From an uncultured Verrucomicrobia subdivision 3 bacterium (GTDB lineage Bacteria; Verrucomicrobiota; Verrucomicrobiia; Limisphaerales; UBA11358), in the NCBI GenBank assembly GCA_903865745.1, contig CAIPKV010000038.1, positions 1 through 53,110 of the forward strand: a stretch of 53,110 nt of DNA. Direction: 5' to 3'. The translations under genes were made by a program, and so were the position numbers. The notes under the pieces are model-generated. The model saw only the letters and a list, made by a program, of their open reading frames with translations. It ran no database searches and was not told where the DNA came from. This document shows positions 33,391-43,726 of this stretch, one piece after another (the stretch's first letter is position 1; the number at the start of each line of letters is the position of its first letter).

Positions 33391-34557
33391 TCACAAACGG
33401 TTGGCAGCTTTTCCCGCGAGTTGTGCGCGGCGGATAACGTCCGGCAAGACCGAGATTACATAATCCACTTCATCCGCCGTCGAAGCCCGGCCCAGAGAAA
33501 AGCGAACAAGAGAATGGGCGACCACCTTTTTTCCAATCGCCTCAATCACATGGCTAGGTTCCAAAGATCCTGCCGAACAGGCAGAACCACTAGAAGCGCA
33601 GATCCCTTCCATGTCTAATCCTGCCATCAAAGCGATGCCATCCGAACCATGCACCACGAAGGAAAGCGTGTTGGGAAGACAGCGGGAACGAGGACTAACA
33701 ATTTCGCAACCCTCAATTTTTTCAACAGCCACCGCCAATTTCAAACGGAGATCATTTAATATGGAACAAGGAAAAACTGCGGGTTTAACAAATCTTTCTA
33801 AGGCGGCGACTAACCCGATTATTGCAGGCAGGTTTTCAGTGCCGGCGCGCCGCTCGTATTCATGACCGCCGCCAAAAAGGATAGGATCAGGCTGTAGCGG
33901 AGATTTGATGTAAAGCAAACCCGCGCCTTTTGGCCCGTGAAACTTATGAGCACAGAGAGAAACCAGATTGGCATTGAACTGGCTGATGTTCTCAAACGGC
34001 TCCTTGCCAAACCATTGCACCGCATCAGAATGAAAAACAATTTCATGAGCACGACAGACTGCTCCTAATTCTGCAACGGGCTGGATGGTGCCGATTTCAT
34101 TATTCGCGGCCATGATGGAGACAAGGATGGTGTCCGTTCGGATTGCCTTTTTTAAATCATCCACAGCCACTCGCCCAGCGGCATCAACCGGCAGACGGGT
34201 TACTTCAAAACCCTCCTTTTTCTCCAAGTAATCGAAGGCTTGCAAAACCGCATCATGTTCAACAACGGAAGAGATAAGATGCTTTCCTTTGGATTTTAGC
34301 AAGCGGGCCGTGCCTAAAATGGCGAGGTTGTTGGCTTCCGTTCCGCCGCTCGTAAAGATGATTTCGCTTGGTCTTGCTCCGAGAAAGCTCGCCGCACGAT
34401 CACGGGCATCGTCCAGCAAAGCACGCGCTTTGCGGCCGACGTGATGAACGCTGGAGGGATTGCCCCAGACTTCACCAAAAAACGGGAGCATCGCTTCGCG
34501 CACCGCCGGGTCAAGCGGCGTCGTAGCGTTGTAATCGAAATAAACCGTGCGAGGCAT
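33391..34557 (-). CDS. Cysteine desulfurase (IscS/NifS type)
   Basis: A protein of 388 residues. It takes sulfur from cysteine for Fe-S clusters or thio-modified tRNA. The PLP lysine is in SLCAHKFHGPKGAGLLY, and the active Cys in ASSGSACSAGS, which has the GS(A)CS(A)G pattern of group I enzymes. The start YFDYNATTPLDP and TSGGTEANNLAI fit the family. No iscU or mnmA is next to it. It lies upstream of dnaN on the same strand with a gap of 184 bases. Confidence 0.94.
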   Translation of the reverse strand: MPRTVYFDYNATTPLDPAVREAMLPFFGEVWGNPSSVHHVGRKARALLDDARDRAASFLGARPSEIIFTSGGTEANNLAILGTARLLKSKGKHLISSVVEHDAVLQAFDYLEKKEGFEVTRLPVDAAGRVAVDDLKKAIRTDTILVSIMAANNEIGTIQPVAELGAVCRAHEIVFHSDAVQWFGKEPFENISQFNANLVSLCAHKFHGPKGAGLLYIKSPLQPDPILFGGGHEYERRAGTENLPAIIGLVAALERFVKPAVFPCSILNDLRLKLAVAVEKIEGCEIVSPRSRCLPNTLSFVVHGSDGIALMAGLDMEGICASSGSACSAGSLEPSHVIEAIGKKVVAHSLVRFSLGRASTADEVDYVISVLPDVIRRAQLAGKAANRL

Positions 34558-34561
34558 TCGG

Positions 34562-34646
34562 ATTTACGATTGATGGTTTACGTTTTATGCTTTGATGGAA
34601 ATAGCGAACCGGCCAGAGCGTAAATTGTAAACTATCAATCGTAAAT
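34562..34646. repeat. 20-bp inverted repeat across the divergent start region of trpF
   Basis: ATTTACGATTGATGGTTTAC at 34562-34581 faces GTAAACTATCAATCGTAAAT at 34627-34646, with 19 of 20 positions matching and 45 bases between. The right arm runs into the trpF ATG (34645). The left arm starts a few bases from the cysteine desulfurase start. The arms share TCGGATTTACG-type sequence with a stretch inside the U32 gene (about 50815-50830), so this may be a copy of a small dispersed repeat rather than an operator. Confidence 0.55.
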
Positions 34647-35262
34647 GCAAACCAAGGTAAAAATCTGCGGCGTCACCAGCGTCGCCGATGCGTTGGCGGC
34701 CGCCGAGGCGGGCGCGGACATGATCGGGCTGAATTTTTACGAAGGCAGCCCACGCCACGTCACGCTAGCAGAGGCAACTGAGATTGCCCGCGCGCTGCCG
34801 CCGTTTGTTTTGCGCGTCGGCGTGTTTGTGAATCCAGCGGAAGATTTGGTACTGCGCGCATTGGGCGAATGCAAATTAAACGTGCTGCAATTTCACGGTG
34901 ACGAAGATTCGGCTTTCTGCACACAGTTCGGCGTGATGAGTATGAAAGCGCTTCGCGTGCGCGACGCCGAATCTCTAAAATGTCTGGAGAATTTTAATAC
35001 CGATGCCTTTCTTTTAGATGCATATTCCAAGAGCGGATTCGGTGGGACTGGTGAAAAATTCAACTGGGAGCTGGCCGTCGAGGCGCAGAAATTCAGCAAA
35101 CCGATTTTTCTCGCGGGTGGATTGACGCCAGAAAACGTGGCCGACGCCGTGCGCCAAGTGCACCCGTTTGCCGTCGATGTTTCCAGTGGGGTGGAATCCG
35201 CTCCTGCTAAAAAAGACGCAATCAAAGTGCGCGCGTTTATTTCAGCGGTGCGTACGGCTTAA
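34645..35262 (+). CDS. trpF: Phosphoribosylanthranilate isomerase
   Basis: A protein of 205 residues with a TIM-barrel fold, third step of tryptophan synthesis from anthranilate. The active-site Cys is in KVKICGVTSVADA; LNVLQFHGDED, FLLDAYSKSGFGGTGEKFNW and LAGGLTPENVADAV are the family's phosphate- and substrate-binding loops. The arm of an inverted repeat overlaps the start codon. The next gene starts 6 bases after the stop. Confidence 0.95.
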   Translation: MQTKVKICGVTSVADALAAAEAGADMIGLNFYEGSPRHVTLAEATEIARALPPFVLRVGVFVNPAEDLVLRALGECKLNVLQFHGDEDSAFCTQFGVMSMKALRVRDAESLKCLENFNTDAFLLDAYSKSGFGGTGEKFNWELAVEAQKFSKPIFLAGGLTPENVADAVRQVHPFAVDVSSGVESAPAKKDAIKVRAFISAVRTA

Positions 35263-35268
35263 TCCGAT

Positions 35269-35706
35269 ATGCGGCGCGAAGTGTTACAACAGGCGCTGAC
35301 CGAAGTGCGGGCGGTATATGCGGAGCTTGCCAAGCGGCCGGTGACCCGCAACTGCGTGGCGCGTACCGAATGCTGCCAGTTTCAGCTCACCGGGCTTACG
35401 CCCCAACTCACCAAGGGTGAGGCGCTGCTTGCAGCCAAAGGCTTTCGCGCCACCGGGCGTAAAGAACTTCCTGAAGCTGCCGAGGGCACCTGCCCCCTGC
35501 TCAAACGTGAAACGGGCCGATGTCTGATTTATGCCGAACGCCCCTTCGGCTGCCGCACGCACTTCTGCGCCGCTGCGGGCGGTCCTTATGCGCGCAAGGA
35601 AGTGCTCGACCTCATCCGCCGGCTGGAAGACGTGGACAAAAAGCTCGGCGGCGATGGCCCGCGCAAAATTCAAGCCGCGCTCGCCACCGCGCTCAAAGAA
35701 CTTTGA
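35269..35706 (+). CDS. YkgJ-type cysteine-cluster protein
   Basis: A protein of 145 residues with Cys in RTECCQFQ, GTCPLLKRETGRCLIY, PFGCRTHFC. This spacing (CC, then C-x(about 9)-C-x(about 9)-C-x-x-x-x-C) is that of the YkgJ / zinc- or iron-chelating family, whose function is not settled; a metal-cluster or Fe-S maturation role is often proposed. It lies 6 bases after trpF, likely on the same transcript. Confidence 0.8.
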   Translation: MRREVLQQALTEVRAVYAELAKRPVTRNCVARTECCQFQLTGLTPQLTKGEALLAAKGFRATGRKELPEAAEGTCPLLKRETGRCLIYAERPFGCRTHFCAAAGGPYARKEVLDLIRRLEDVDKKLGGDGPRKIQAALATALKEL

Positions 35707-35769
35707 TGCGGCGCGGAACGAACCGTTATTTCGTAATCTCTCCAGTCGGCAGCGCGTCTCTGGTTGAAG

Positions 35770-36873
35770 ATGAAATTTTTTAAAAGAACCTGCGCGTTTG
35801 CCCTGCTCGGCACGGTTTTGATTTTATCCGCCGCACCCAGTCGCCCCACGCCACCAACCCGCAATCCGCACGCACCGGGGTTTGTTGAAGCGAAAGAATT
35901 ACCCGACGGCACCGTGCCACCTGCCGATGCCGACGGCAATTTCATCATCGGCCCGACACACCACCCAGCAGCGGAGATGAACACCAACGCACTGTCAGGC
36001 ACCGTCTTCAATTTCACCATGAATTCGGCGGACAGCAAAATTTATCCCGGAATTGCGCGCGAACCCAAGACCTTTGGTACGCCCGACCCCAACGACCCCG
36101 CCAAGCTCATCGTCACTACCAGTCATCCCACGCCTTACACTCGCCGCGTCTCTGTCTATGTGCCGAAACAATATGTCCCCGGCACCGCTGCGCCTTTCAT
36201 CGTCGGCGCGGATGGGCCGGATAAACTGTTGTTCAATGCGCTGGACAATTTAATAGCGGCGAAAAAAGTTCCGCCGCTGGTCGCCATCTCCATCGCCAAT
36301 GGCGGCGGCGATGCGCAGGGCAGCGAACGTGGCCTCGAATACGACACGATGTCGGGCCGCTACGCCGAATTCGTCGAGACGGAAGTATTGCCACTTGTGG
36401 AGAAGAAATGTTCCGTGACGCTCACGAGGAATCCCGACGCCCGGGCGACGATGGGCACCAGTTCGGGTGGTGCCTGCGCTTTGAGCATGGCGTGGTATCA
36501 TCCCGACTGGTATCACAGTGTGATGGCTTACTCCGGCACATTCGTGAATCAGCAATGGCCGCCGAATCCCGCCACGCCGCACGGTGCGTGGGGCTATCAC
36601 GAGCAACTCATCCCGGAAACGCCCGCCAAACCGCTCCGCGTCTGGCTCGAAGTCGGTGACCGCGACTTGCTAAATCCAAATATCATGCGCGACGGGATGC
36701 ATGACTGGGTGATGGCCAACGAAAATATGGCCAAAGTTTTAGCCGCGAAAAATTATCATTACCAATTCGTCTTCGCCCGCAATGCCGGCCACGGTGACCA
36801 CGGCGTCAAACAGCAGACCCTGCCCGAGGCGCTCATCTGGCTGTGGCACGACTATCAGCCCACGACGAATTAA
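35770..36873 (+). CDS. Secreted alpha/beta-hydrolase esterase (enterochelin-esterase-like)
   Basis: A protein of 367 residues from the ATG at 35770; a TTG two codons earlier is also possible. A signal peptide (MKFFKRTCAFALLGTVLILSA, cleaved near AAP) is followed by an immunoglobulin-like part (FNFTMNSADSKIYPG) and the esterase D/enterochelin esterase domain. The catalytic triad is Ser in MGTSSGGACAL, Asp in EVGDRDLL and His in NAGHGDHG. Proteins of this type cleave carbohydrate or siderophore esters outside the cytoplasm. It is convergent with the phosphofructokinase gene, 12 bases between. Confidence 0.88.
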   Translation: MKFFKRTCAFALLGTVLILSAAPSRPTPPTRNPHAPGFVEAKELPDGTVPPADADGNFIIGPTHHPAAEMNTNALSGTVFNFTMNSADSKIYPGIAREPKTFGTPDPNDPAKLIVTTSHPTPYTRRVSVYVPKQYVPGTAAPFIVGADGPDKLLFNALDNLIAAKKVPPLVAISIANGGGDAQGSERGLEYDTMSGRYAEFVETEVLPLVEKKCSVTLTRNPDARATMGTSSGGACALSMAWYHPDWYHSVMAYSGTFVNQQWPPNPATPHGAWGYHEQLIPETPAKPLRVWLEVGDRDLLNPNIMRDGMHDWVMANENMAKVLAAKNYHYQFVFARNAGHGDHGVKQQTLPEALIWLWHDYQPTTN

Positions 36874-36885
36874 GCCGGACGCGGG

Positions 36886-38118
36886 TCAGTGCTTCACGAC
36901 AATCGCCTTGCCCTGAGGCTGGCCGATTTCCTTGAGCAACTGCACGAACCACTTGGTTTTGATATTGAAAGGCTTGCCGCCCTTGATCCGCTCGAACTCG
37001 ATGGCGCGGAGCTGGTCGCCGCGTTCTTCATCTTCGCCCACCACACCGCCTTTGCCGGCGAAGGCGCATTGCACCGCCTTGACCGCGCAGCGCTTGATGA
37101 GCTTGCGGTCGGCGGCGTTCGCGGCGGCGGCGCGGCTGTAGTAACCGCTCTTTTGCACGAGCGTCTTCTCCGCACCAATCATTTCAGCAAATTGTTTTGC
37201 GAACCACGCGCCCACGTTCACCTTGTCCAAACGCACATGGCCGAACGCATCGCGCGGCACTTCTTCACCGCGCGATTCGATTTGCGCGACGATGTCCGCG
37301 ACACACGCGCCTTCAGACACGAAGAGGTTCACGCAATCATGTTTGTCCATGATCTTGCGCAGGCGGGTGGCTTCAGCCTTGATGTCGAGCGCCATCTCGG
37401 GAATAAAAATCCCATGCACGCCGCGGCGTTCGCTGCTCAAGCCGAGCTCCGGGACAAAGTTCATCTCCTCGGTCAGCTTCCGGTATTCGAACGCCGTCGC
37501 CGCCGTGAGCCAGCCGCAATTACGCCCCATGACCTCATGGATGATGAGCATGCGCGGGTTCGCGTTGTGTTCGGCCACCACGTTGGCGAAGTAATGCGCG
37601 CCCTCCTCGGCCGCCGTCCACGCGCCGAGACTCTGGCGGATCGGGATCACGTCATTATCAATCGTCTTGGGCATGCCGACGACCGTGAGATTATAATTAT
37701 TCGTCTTAAGAAATTTCGCGAGGTCCGCCGCCGCCGTGTTCGTGTCGTCGCCGCCAATCGTGTGCAACACATCCACGCCGTCCTTGATGAGCTGGTCCGC
37801 CGCGACCTTCTGCGGGTCCTGACCTTCCTTGACCAGCCCGCGCTTCACGCAATCCTTCACGTTTGTCAGCTTCACGCGGCTGTTGCCGATGGGGCTGCCG
37901 CCGTGTTGGACGAGCGCCGACCAGTTCTTGCGTACGGCCGCCGTCACCTTGAGGCTCTTGCCTTGGAGCAGGCCCATGTAACCGTTCACGTAGCAGATGA
38001 TCTCCACCTTCGGCGCCTTGCGCGTGTAGGTTTCGATGAGATAACCGATGGACGCGCTCAAACACGGCGCGAGGCCACCGGCGGTCAGGATGCCAACTTT
38101 CTTGATGTTTTTGCTCAT
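36886..38118 (-). CDS. pfp: Pyrophosphate-dependent 6-phosphofructokinase
   Basis: A protein of 410 residues. The motif GGDDTNTAA has Asp where ATP-dependent enzymes have Gly (GGDGS), and MPKTIDND has the Lys found in PPi-dependent enzymes, so it should use PPi rather than ATP. HEVMGRNCGWLTAATA and the substrate loop near EMNFVPE fit the family. The reaction is reversible and serves glycolysis and gluconeogenesis. With the proton-pumping pyrophosphatase at 43727-46196 it suggests that PPi is used as an energy currency. A long antisense open frame over it is a compositional shadow. Confidence 0.93.
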   Translation of the reverse strand: MSKNIKKVGILTAGGLAPCLSASIGYLIETYTRKAPKVEIICYVNGYMGLLQGKSLKVTAAVRKNWSALVQHGGSPIGNSRVKLTNVKDCVKRGLVKEGQDPQKVAADQLIKDGVDVLHTIGGDDTNTAAADLAKFLKTNNYNLTVVGMPKTIDNDVIPIRQSLGAWTAAEEGAHYFANVVAEHNANPRMLIIHEVMGRNCGWLTAATAFEYRKLTEEMNFVPELGLSSERRGVHGIFIPEMALDIKAEATRLRKIMDKHDCVNLFVSEGACVADIVAQIESRGEEVPRDAFGHVRLDKVNVGAWFAKQFAEMIGAEKTLVQKSGYYSRAAAANAADRKLIKRCAVKAVQCAFAGKGGVVGEDEERGDQLRAIEFERIKGGKPFNIKTKWFVQLLKEIGQPQGKAIVVKH

Positions 38119-38316
38119 AAGATTTCTGGGTGGGGCGCCTTTAGGAAAAGAAATCAGTCGTTCGATATTCTTTCAATGGCACAAACCCTTGGGCGCTAAA
38201 GATGCGGCAAATGCGTTTTAAGCTCAACTTCAAACCACCAGGCCCGCCACCCACGTCTACGGTTGTAACCTAATTTTAACTTTTTTGAGACAATCCTCTG
38301 GCCTATCCTCGGCCAT

Positions 38317-38682
38317 ATGAATCCGGCTGACCTGTTCGCCCGTGAAGAAAACCCCGTGACCTTGGCGGCGGGTCAGACCTTGTTTAACGCCGGCGATCCG
38401 GCCGACAGCATGTTCGTCGTGCTGGAAGGCTCGCTCAACGTGGTGGTCGGCGACAAGATTGTGGAAAATTCTCAGCGCGGGGCGATTCTGGGTGAGATGG
38501 CGCTGGTGGACAACGCCCCGCGTGGCGCGACCGTCGTGGCTGCCGAAGCTTGCAAGCTGGCCAAAGTGGACGAGCGCCGGTTTCAACGGCTCATCCAGCA
38601 AAATCCCTTCTTCGCCACGCACGTCATGAAAGAACTCGTGGGCCGCATCCGCCAGATGAATAAAATCATCGCCGGCAGCTAA
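38317..38682 (+). CDS. Cyclic-nucleotide-binding domain protein, single domain
   Basis: A protein of 121 residues made only of a Crp/FNR-type effector domain: LAAGQTLFNAGDPADSMFVVLEGSLNVVV, then GAILGEMALVDNAPRGATVVA (the phosphate-binding cassette GEMAL...PRGATV) and the final helix FFATHVMKELVGRIRQMNK. There is no helix-turn-helix, so it is not a DNA-binding regulator by itself. It may bind cAMP or a similar ligand and act on a partner. Array D starts about 40 bases after the stop. Confidence 0.9.
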   Translation: MNPADLFAREENPVTLAAGQTLFNAGDPADSMFVVLEGSLNVVVGDKIVENSQRGAILGEMALVDNAPRGATVVAAEACKLAKVDERRFQRLIQQNPFFATHVMKELVGRIRQMNKIIAGS

Positions 38683-39142
38683 ACCAGCGCCGGACATCCT
38701 TGAACCAGCGCACTCCTTGTCGGTTTGGCAGACCTTCCCAGCGGCTTGGCAGAATGATTCCGCCGCTGGCGGAGTTGCTCGACGGTCTGACGGAATGATT
38801 TTACCACTTGGCGGAGCCCTTTGTCGGCTTGGCGGAATGCCTCAGCCATTGGCGGAGCAACTCGGCGGCTTGGCCCAGAAGGTCTGCCAACTGGCGGAGA
38901 CGCCGGACGGTCTGGCGGAGTGGTTCAGCCAACTGGTCGAGTGACTTGACGGCTTGGCGGAACTCCTCAGCCAACTGGCGGAGCAACTTGTCGGGTTGGC
39001 AGAATGATTCCGCCAGATCGTAAAAGGCAGGTTTTGTTTGATTTTTAGGGTTTTTGACCTAAAAACCGGGTTTTATGGCTGACGGGCGCCTGACGGGTGG
39101 CTAAAAAGTGCCAGAGACAGCTTAGACGGGGTGGTTGTTTAA
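38683..39142. other. Convergent intergenic region holding array D
   Basis: This 460-base gap between the CNBD gene and the carB half-gene contains array D (38725-39016) and then a T-rich stretch (39029-39080) similar to that after array C. GGTTTTTGACCTAAAAACC at 39049-39067 is an imperfect hairpin that could act as a terminator. No gene is seen. Confidence 0.6.
38725..39016. repeat. Array D: 14 degenerate palindromic 21-bp units, paralogue of array C
   Basis: The core GGC (or its variant) is at 38727, 38748, 38768, 38789, 38810, 38831, 38851, 38872, 38893, 38914, 38935, 38956, 38977 and 38998. Steps are 21 bp except 38748 to 38768 and 38831 to 38851, which are 20 bp. These two short steps are between units 2-3 and 6-7, as in array C if counted from its unit at 31693. 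The first units also agree (TTGGCAGACCTTC at 38725, CTGGCAGACCTTC at 31691), and both arrays end on a near-perfect palindromic unit. Confidence 0.9.
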
Positions 39143-40648
<1,506 letters not shown>

Positions 40649-40713
40649 AATCGAAACGGCAAGATGAAACACCAATTGCCGGCGAAGCGAAAGACAAAAG
40701 CCGGTGGTAAAAG

Positions 40714-42609
40714 TTATTGCGTTTGGAACCGCACGACGTACCACGGCTGGCTGCCCTCGGAAGCTTTCAAGATGGCATTGGTGCTGCCGACGAGTTCGGC
40801 CCCGGAATTTTGCAGCCAGCTATCAATCGTCTGGCCGTGCTCTTTGAGATTAAACCCGCCGAGCACGACATATTGTGCCCGCTGACGGATGTATGCGGGC
40901 GAATCTGTCAGGATAAGTTGCTCCACCCGCCGCGCACCAAATGGCCGCCACAGCGAGATATCGCAGTCGTCCTCGTTCCCGATGAAGCCGACCACCTTCA
41001 AATCCGGCGGCAGCAGAGCGCGCACGCCGGCGAGCGCGTCGAAGCGTTTCGAATAGACGGTGTAAACTTCCAGCGCCCGGGCAATGGCCGGTTGATCCGG
41101 ATGGCGCGCCGCCAGTCGGGGTAAAATGGTTTTGGCCGGCCACAGTGGCCGGTCCGGCGTCAGCACTAAAACGACCAAAGCCAAAACCAATACCGCGCCA
41201 ACCAGCGCCCGCCACCAGCAGCGTCGGACCACCTGCGCTTGCCCTGCGCCGAGCAGCAGTGCCGGTAACAGCAGCGGATAGTAAGGCCCAATGATGCGGT
41301 GCGGCGTGACCATCCCGGATTTCATGGAGAAAATCAGAAGCGCCAGCCACGGCGCAGCTAGCACGGCAAGGCAAAGATTTTTTGGAATCGCCAGCGCAGG
41401 ATTTTTGCCAATGCCATCGCGCCTAAAAAATGCGGCGGGGATAGCCACGAGCAACAAGACGCTCAAGCCAAATCCGAACCCAGCCCAGTCTTCCGTGGGC
41501 AGTTCGGGCAACGACTGAAAGCCCTCCTCGAAATTGGCTTCCATCGGGGCCGTCAGGAAATGTGGCAGGACGGAGAGGATGTGCGCATTCCACCAGCCGG
41601 CCAGCGGGAACAGCGGCGGTAGAAAATTGTTCAGTAGTAGCAGCAGCGCATTACCCCAAATGCCAACAAGGGGATGTTTCATGTTCATGCCCGCCCGCTC
41701 AATAGACAGGCCAGACCAGTCGTGTATGTAATAAATGTTGAGCGCCGCCGTCGGCAAAAATGAAACCACCGCGCTCAGAAGAATGATGAACGCCGTCATT
41801 TTCCAGTGGCGCCGCAAGATGGGTAGGAGCGGAAAAATTAAAATTGCGCAGGTGAGCAGCAGTGGGATGTTGCCAGCCTTCGCACCGGTCAGCAGTGCTG
41901 CCGCTAGAACCGAATACCATAAGTCTGTTGGTTGTCGCGATACCCACGCCCGTGCCCCAAACGCCAGCATTGCCAGTGCGTAGGCTGCGGGGAATGTATC
42001 GTTAGCATTACCGCCGGCTTGCAGTAAATAGTCATAGCCAGTGGGCACCAGCCACATCCATCGCCACGCAACCCGCGCGCGGACGCCCACCCGGGTGAAT
42101 ACCGTGAAGACCAGTCCGGGCAGCAGCAGGAATGGCAGAAAGTTGAGCAGGAATAACAGGCGGTCGGATTTGGTGAAGAGTAACAGCGGCGCGGACAGCC
42201 ATTCGATGCCGCAGGCACGGTCGTTCATCCGGAAGATTGGCGTGTGGATCCAGAACCAGCCGCCGTGCGCGAGCCATTGGAGCGTGCGCGACAGGCGGTA
42301 GTTGAGGCCGGTGTAATTGCTTGGCGGATAAATGACCCCGCCGATAAATATCAACACCGCCAGCAGCGCAAACGCAACGGGTAATGGCCGGCGAACTGGT
42401 TGGCAAAAGCGGCGGAGAATTTTATTCCAGACCGGAAACTTCCCGAGGTTTGGTAGATCAAATGTTTTCCGGCAAAGAAAAAGGCCGGCAATCGCAATGG
42501 CAAAAAAGATGAGGTAGCCAAATTGATTTAACTGACCAATTGCCGACAGGCTCCAACCCGCCAGACTCGCCAGCACGGACACCCAGATCCAAAGCTTGGC
42601 GAACTTCAT
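40714..42609 (-). CDS. Large polytopic membrane protein, glycosyltransferase-like
   Basis: A protein of 631 residues with about eleven to thirteen hydrophobic segments from residue 5 to about 485 and a soluble C-terminal part of about 145 residues ending [11 protein letters not shown]. The first outer loop has [19 protein letters not shown] and an Asp in [10 protein letters not shown]; this layout is like that of GT39/ArnT-type lipid-linked sugar transferases (GT-C fold), but I do not see a definite motif and call it only similar. It begins 4 bases after the ruvB stop, so they share a transcript. Confidence 0.65.
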   Translation of the reverse strand: MKFAKLWIWVSVLASLAGWSLSAIGQLNQFGYLIFFAIAIAGLFLCRKTFDLPNLGKFPVWNKILRRFCQPVRRPLPVAFALLAVLIFIGGVIYPPSNYTGLNYRLSRTLQWLAHGGWFWIHTPIFRMNDRACGIEWLSAPLLLFTKSDRLLFLLNFLPFLLLPGLVFTVFTRVGVRARVAWRWMWLVPTGYDYLLQAGGNANDTFPAAYALAMLAFGARAWVSRQPTDLWYSVLAAALLTGAKAGNIPLLLTCAILIFPLLPILRRHWKMTAFIILLSAVVSFLPTAALNIYYIHDWSGLSIERAGMNMKHPLVGIWGNALLLLLNNFLPPLFPLAGWWNAHILSVLPHFLTAPMEANFEEGFQSLPELPTEDWAGFGFGLSVLLLVAIPAAFFRRDGIGKNPALAIPKNLCLAVLAAPWLALLIFSMKSGMVTPHRIIGPYYPLLLPALLLGAGQAQVVRRCWWRALVGAVLVLALVVLVLTPDRPLWPAKTILPRLAARHPDQPAIARALEVYTVYSKRFDALAGVRALLPPDLKVVGFIGNEDDCDISLWRPFGARRVEQLILTDSPAYIRQRAQYVVLGGFNLKEHGQTIDSWLQNSGAELVGSTNAILKASEGSQPWYVVRFQTQ

Positions 42610-42613
42610 CGCG

Positions 42614-43630
42614 TCAGAAGAGTTTAGACTGATTGCCGGTGGCTGGTTTCAGACCGAGCTTCTTGTAGCTCAATTCAGTCGCGATCCGGCCCTGCGGCGT
42701 GCGGTTGAGATAGCCTTCCATGATGAGATACGGTTCGTAAACTTCCTCGATGGTGTCCGGTTCTTCGCCGACGGCCACGGCAAGCGAATTCACACCGACT
42801 GGCCCGCCACCGAATTTCACGATGATGGCTTCGAGGATGCGCTTATCCATTTCGTCGAGGCCGCTCTCGTCAATCTCCAGCATGGCGAGCGCCTTGTCGG
42901 CAACTTCCTTCGTGATGCGGCCGTCGTGCCGCACCTGCGCATAATCGCGCACGCGGCGGAGCAAATTATTAACGATGCGCGGGGTGCCGCGGCTGCGCCG
43001 GGCGATTTCGTGGCCGCCCGCCGGGTCGATTTGCACATTTAGCAGGTTAGCCGAACGAAGAACAATTTTATCCAAGTCAGCGGCGCAATAGTAATCCAGC
43101 CGCTCGCGCATGCCGAAACGCGTAAGCAAAGGCGCGCTCAATAAACCGCTGCGGGTCGTGGCGCCGATTAATGTGAACCGTGGGAGATTCAGCCGCACGC
43201 TGCGCGCATTTGGTCCCTGATCAATGATGATGTCGAGTTTGAAATCTTCCATCGCCGGATAAAGATACTCCTCGATGGTTTTTTGGAGCCGATGGATTTC
43301 GTCAATGAAGAGCACGTCGCCCTCTTCGAGATTGGTGAGCAGACCGGCAAGGTCGCTGGCTTTCTCAATGGTTGGGCCGCTGGTGGCCTTGACGTTTGCG
43401 CCCATCGCTTTGGCGAGAATGTTCGCAATGGTCGTTTTGCCGAGGCCGGGCGGGCCGGAAAGCAGGATATGGTCAAGCGCTTCGCCGCGCTGCTGGGCGG
43501 CGGCTACCGCAATTTCCAGCCGCTCCTTTACTTTCGGCTGGCCGGTAAAATCAGAGAAGAGTGAAGGCCGTAGCGTCATTTCCAGCGCTACGTCGGGTTT
43601 ATTCAAGTTGGTTACCGGTCGTTCGGACAT
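42614..43630 (-). CDS. ruvB: Holliday junction branch-migration helicase RuvB
   Basis: A protein of 338 residues from the ATG at 43630 ([11 protein letters not shown]); the open frame extends 23 residues upstream without similarity. Walker A is GPPGLGKTT, Walker B is [11 protein letters not shown], sensor 1 is [19 protein letters not shown], and the Arg finger region [17 protein letters not shown] follows. The C-terminal winged helix ends with [16 protein letters not shown]. With RuvA it drives branch migration. ruvA and ruvC are not next to it. Confidence 0.97.
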   Translation of the reverse strand: MSERPVTNLNKPDVALEMTLRPSLFSDFTGQPKVKERLEIAVAAAQQRGEALDHILLSGPPGLGKTTIANILAKAMGANVKATSGPTIEKASDLAGLLTNLEEGDVLFIDEIHRLQKTIEEYLYPAMEDFKLDIIIDQGPNARSVRLNLPRFTLIGATTRSGLLSAPLLTRFGMRERLDYYCAADLDKIVLRSANLLNVQIDPAGGHEIARRSRGTPRIVNNLLRRVRDYAQVRHDGRITKEVADKALAMLEIDESGLDEMDKRILEAIIVKFGGGPVGVNSLAVAVGEEPDTIEEVYEPYLIMEGYLNRTPQGRIATELSYKKLGLKPATGNQSKLF

Positions 43631-43726
43631 CGCAATCAGCTTGCGGAAAGCGCGCCGCAGCGGCAAGCCGATTGCACGGAAAAACGTCTGGATTATCAAA
43701 AATCATCCCGCTAGCCTTTGCGGCCT

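Noticed and set aside
36889-38199. A 436-codon plus-strand frame opposite the phosphofructokinase
   Set aside because: It is antisense to a clear gene and reflects its G+C-rich third positions.
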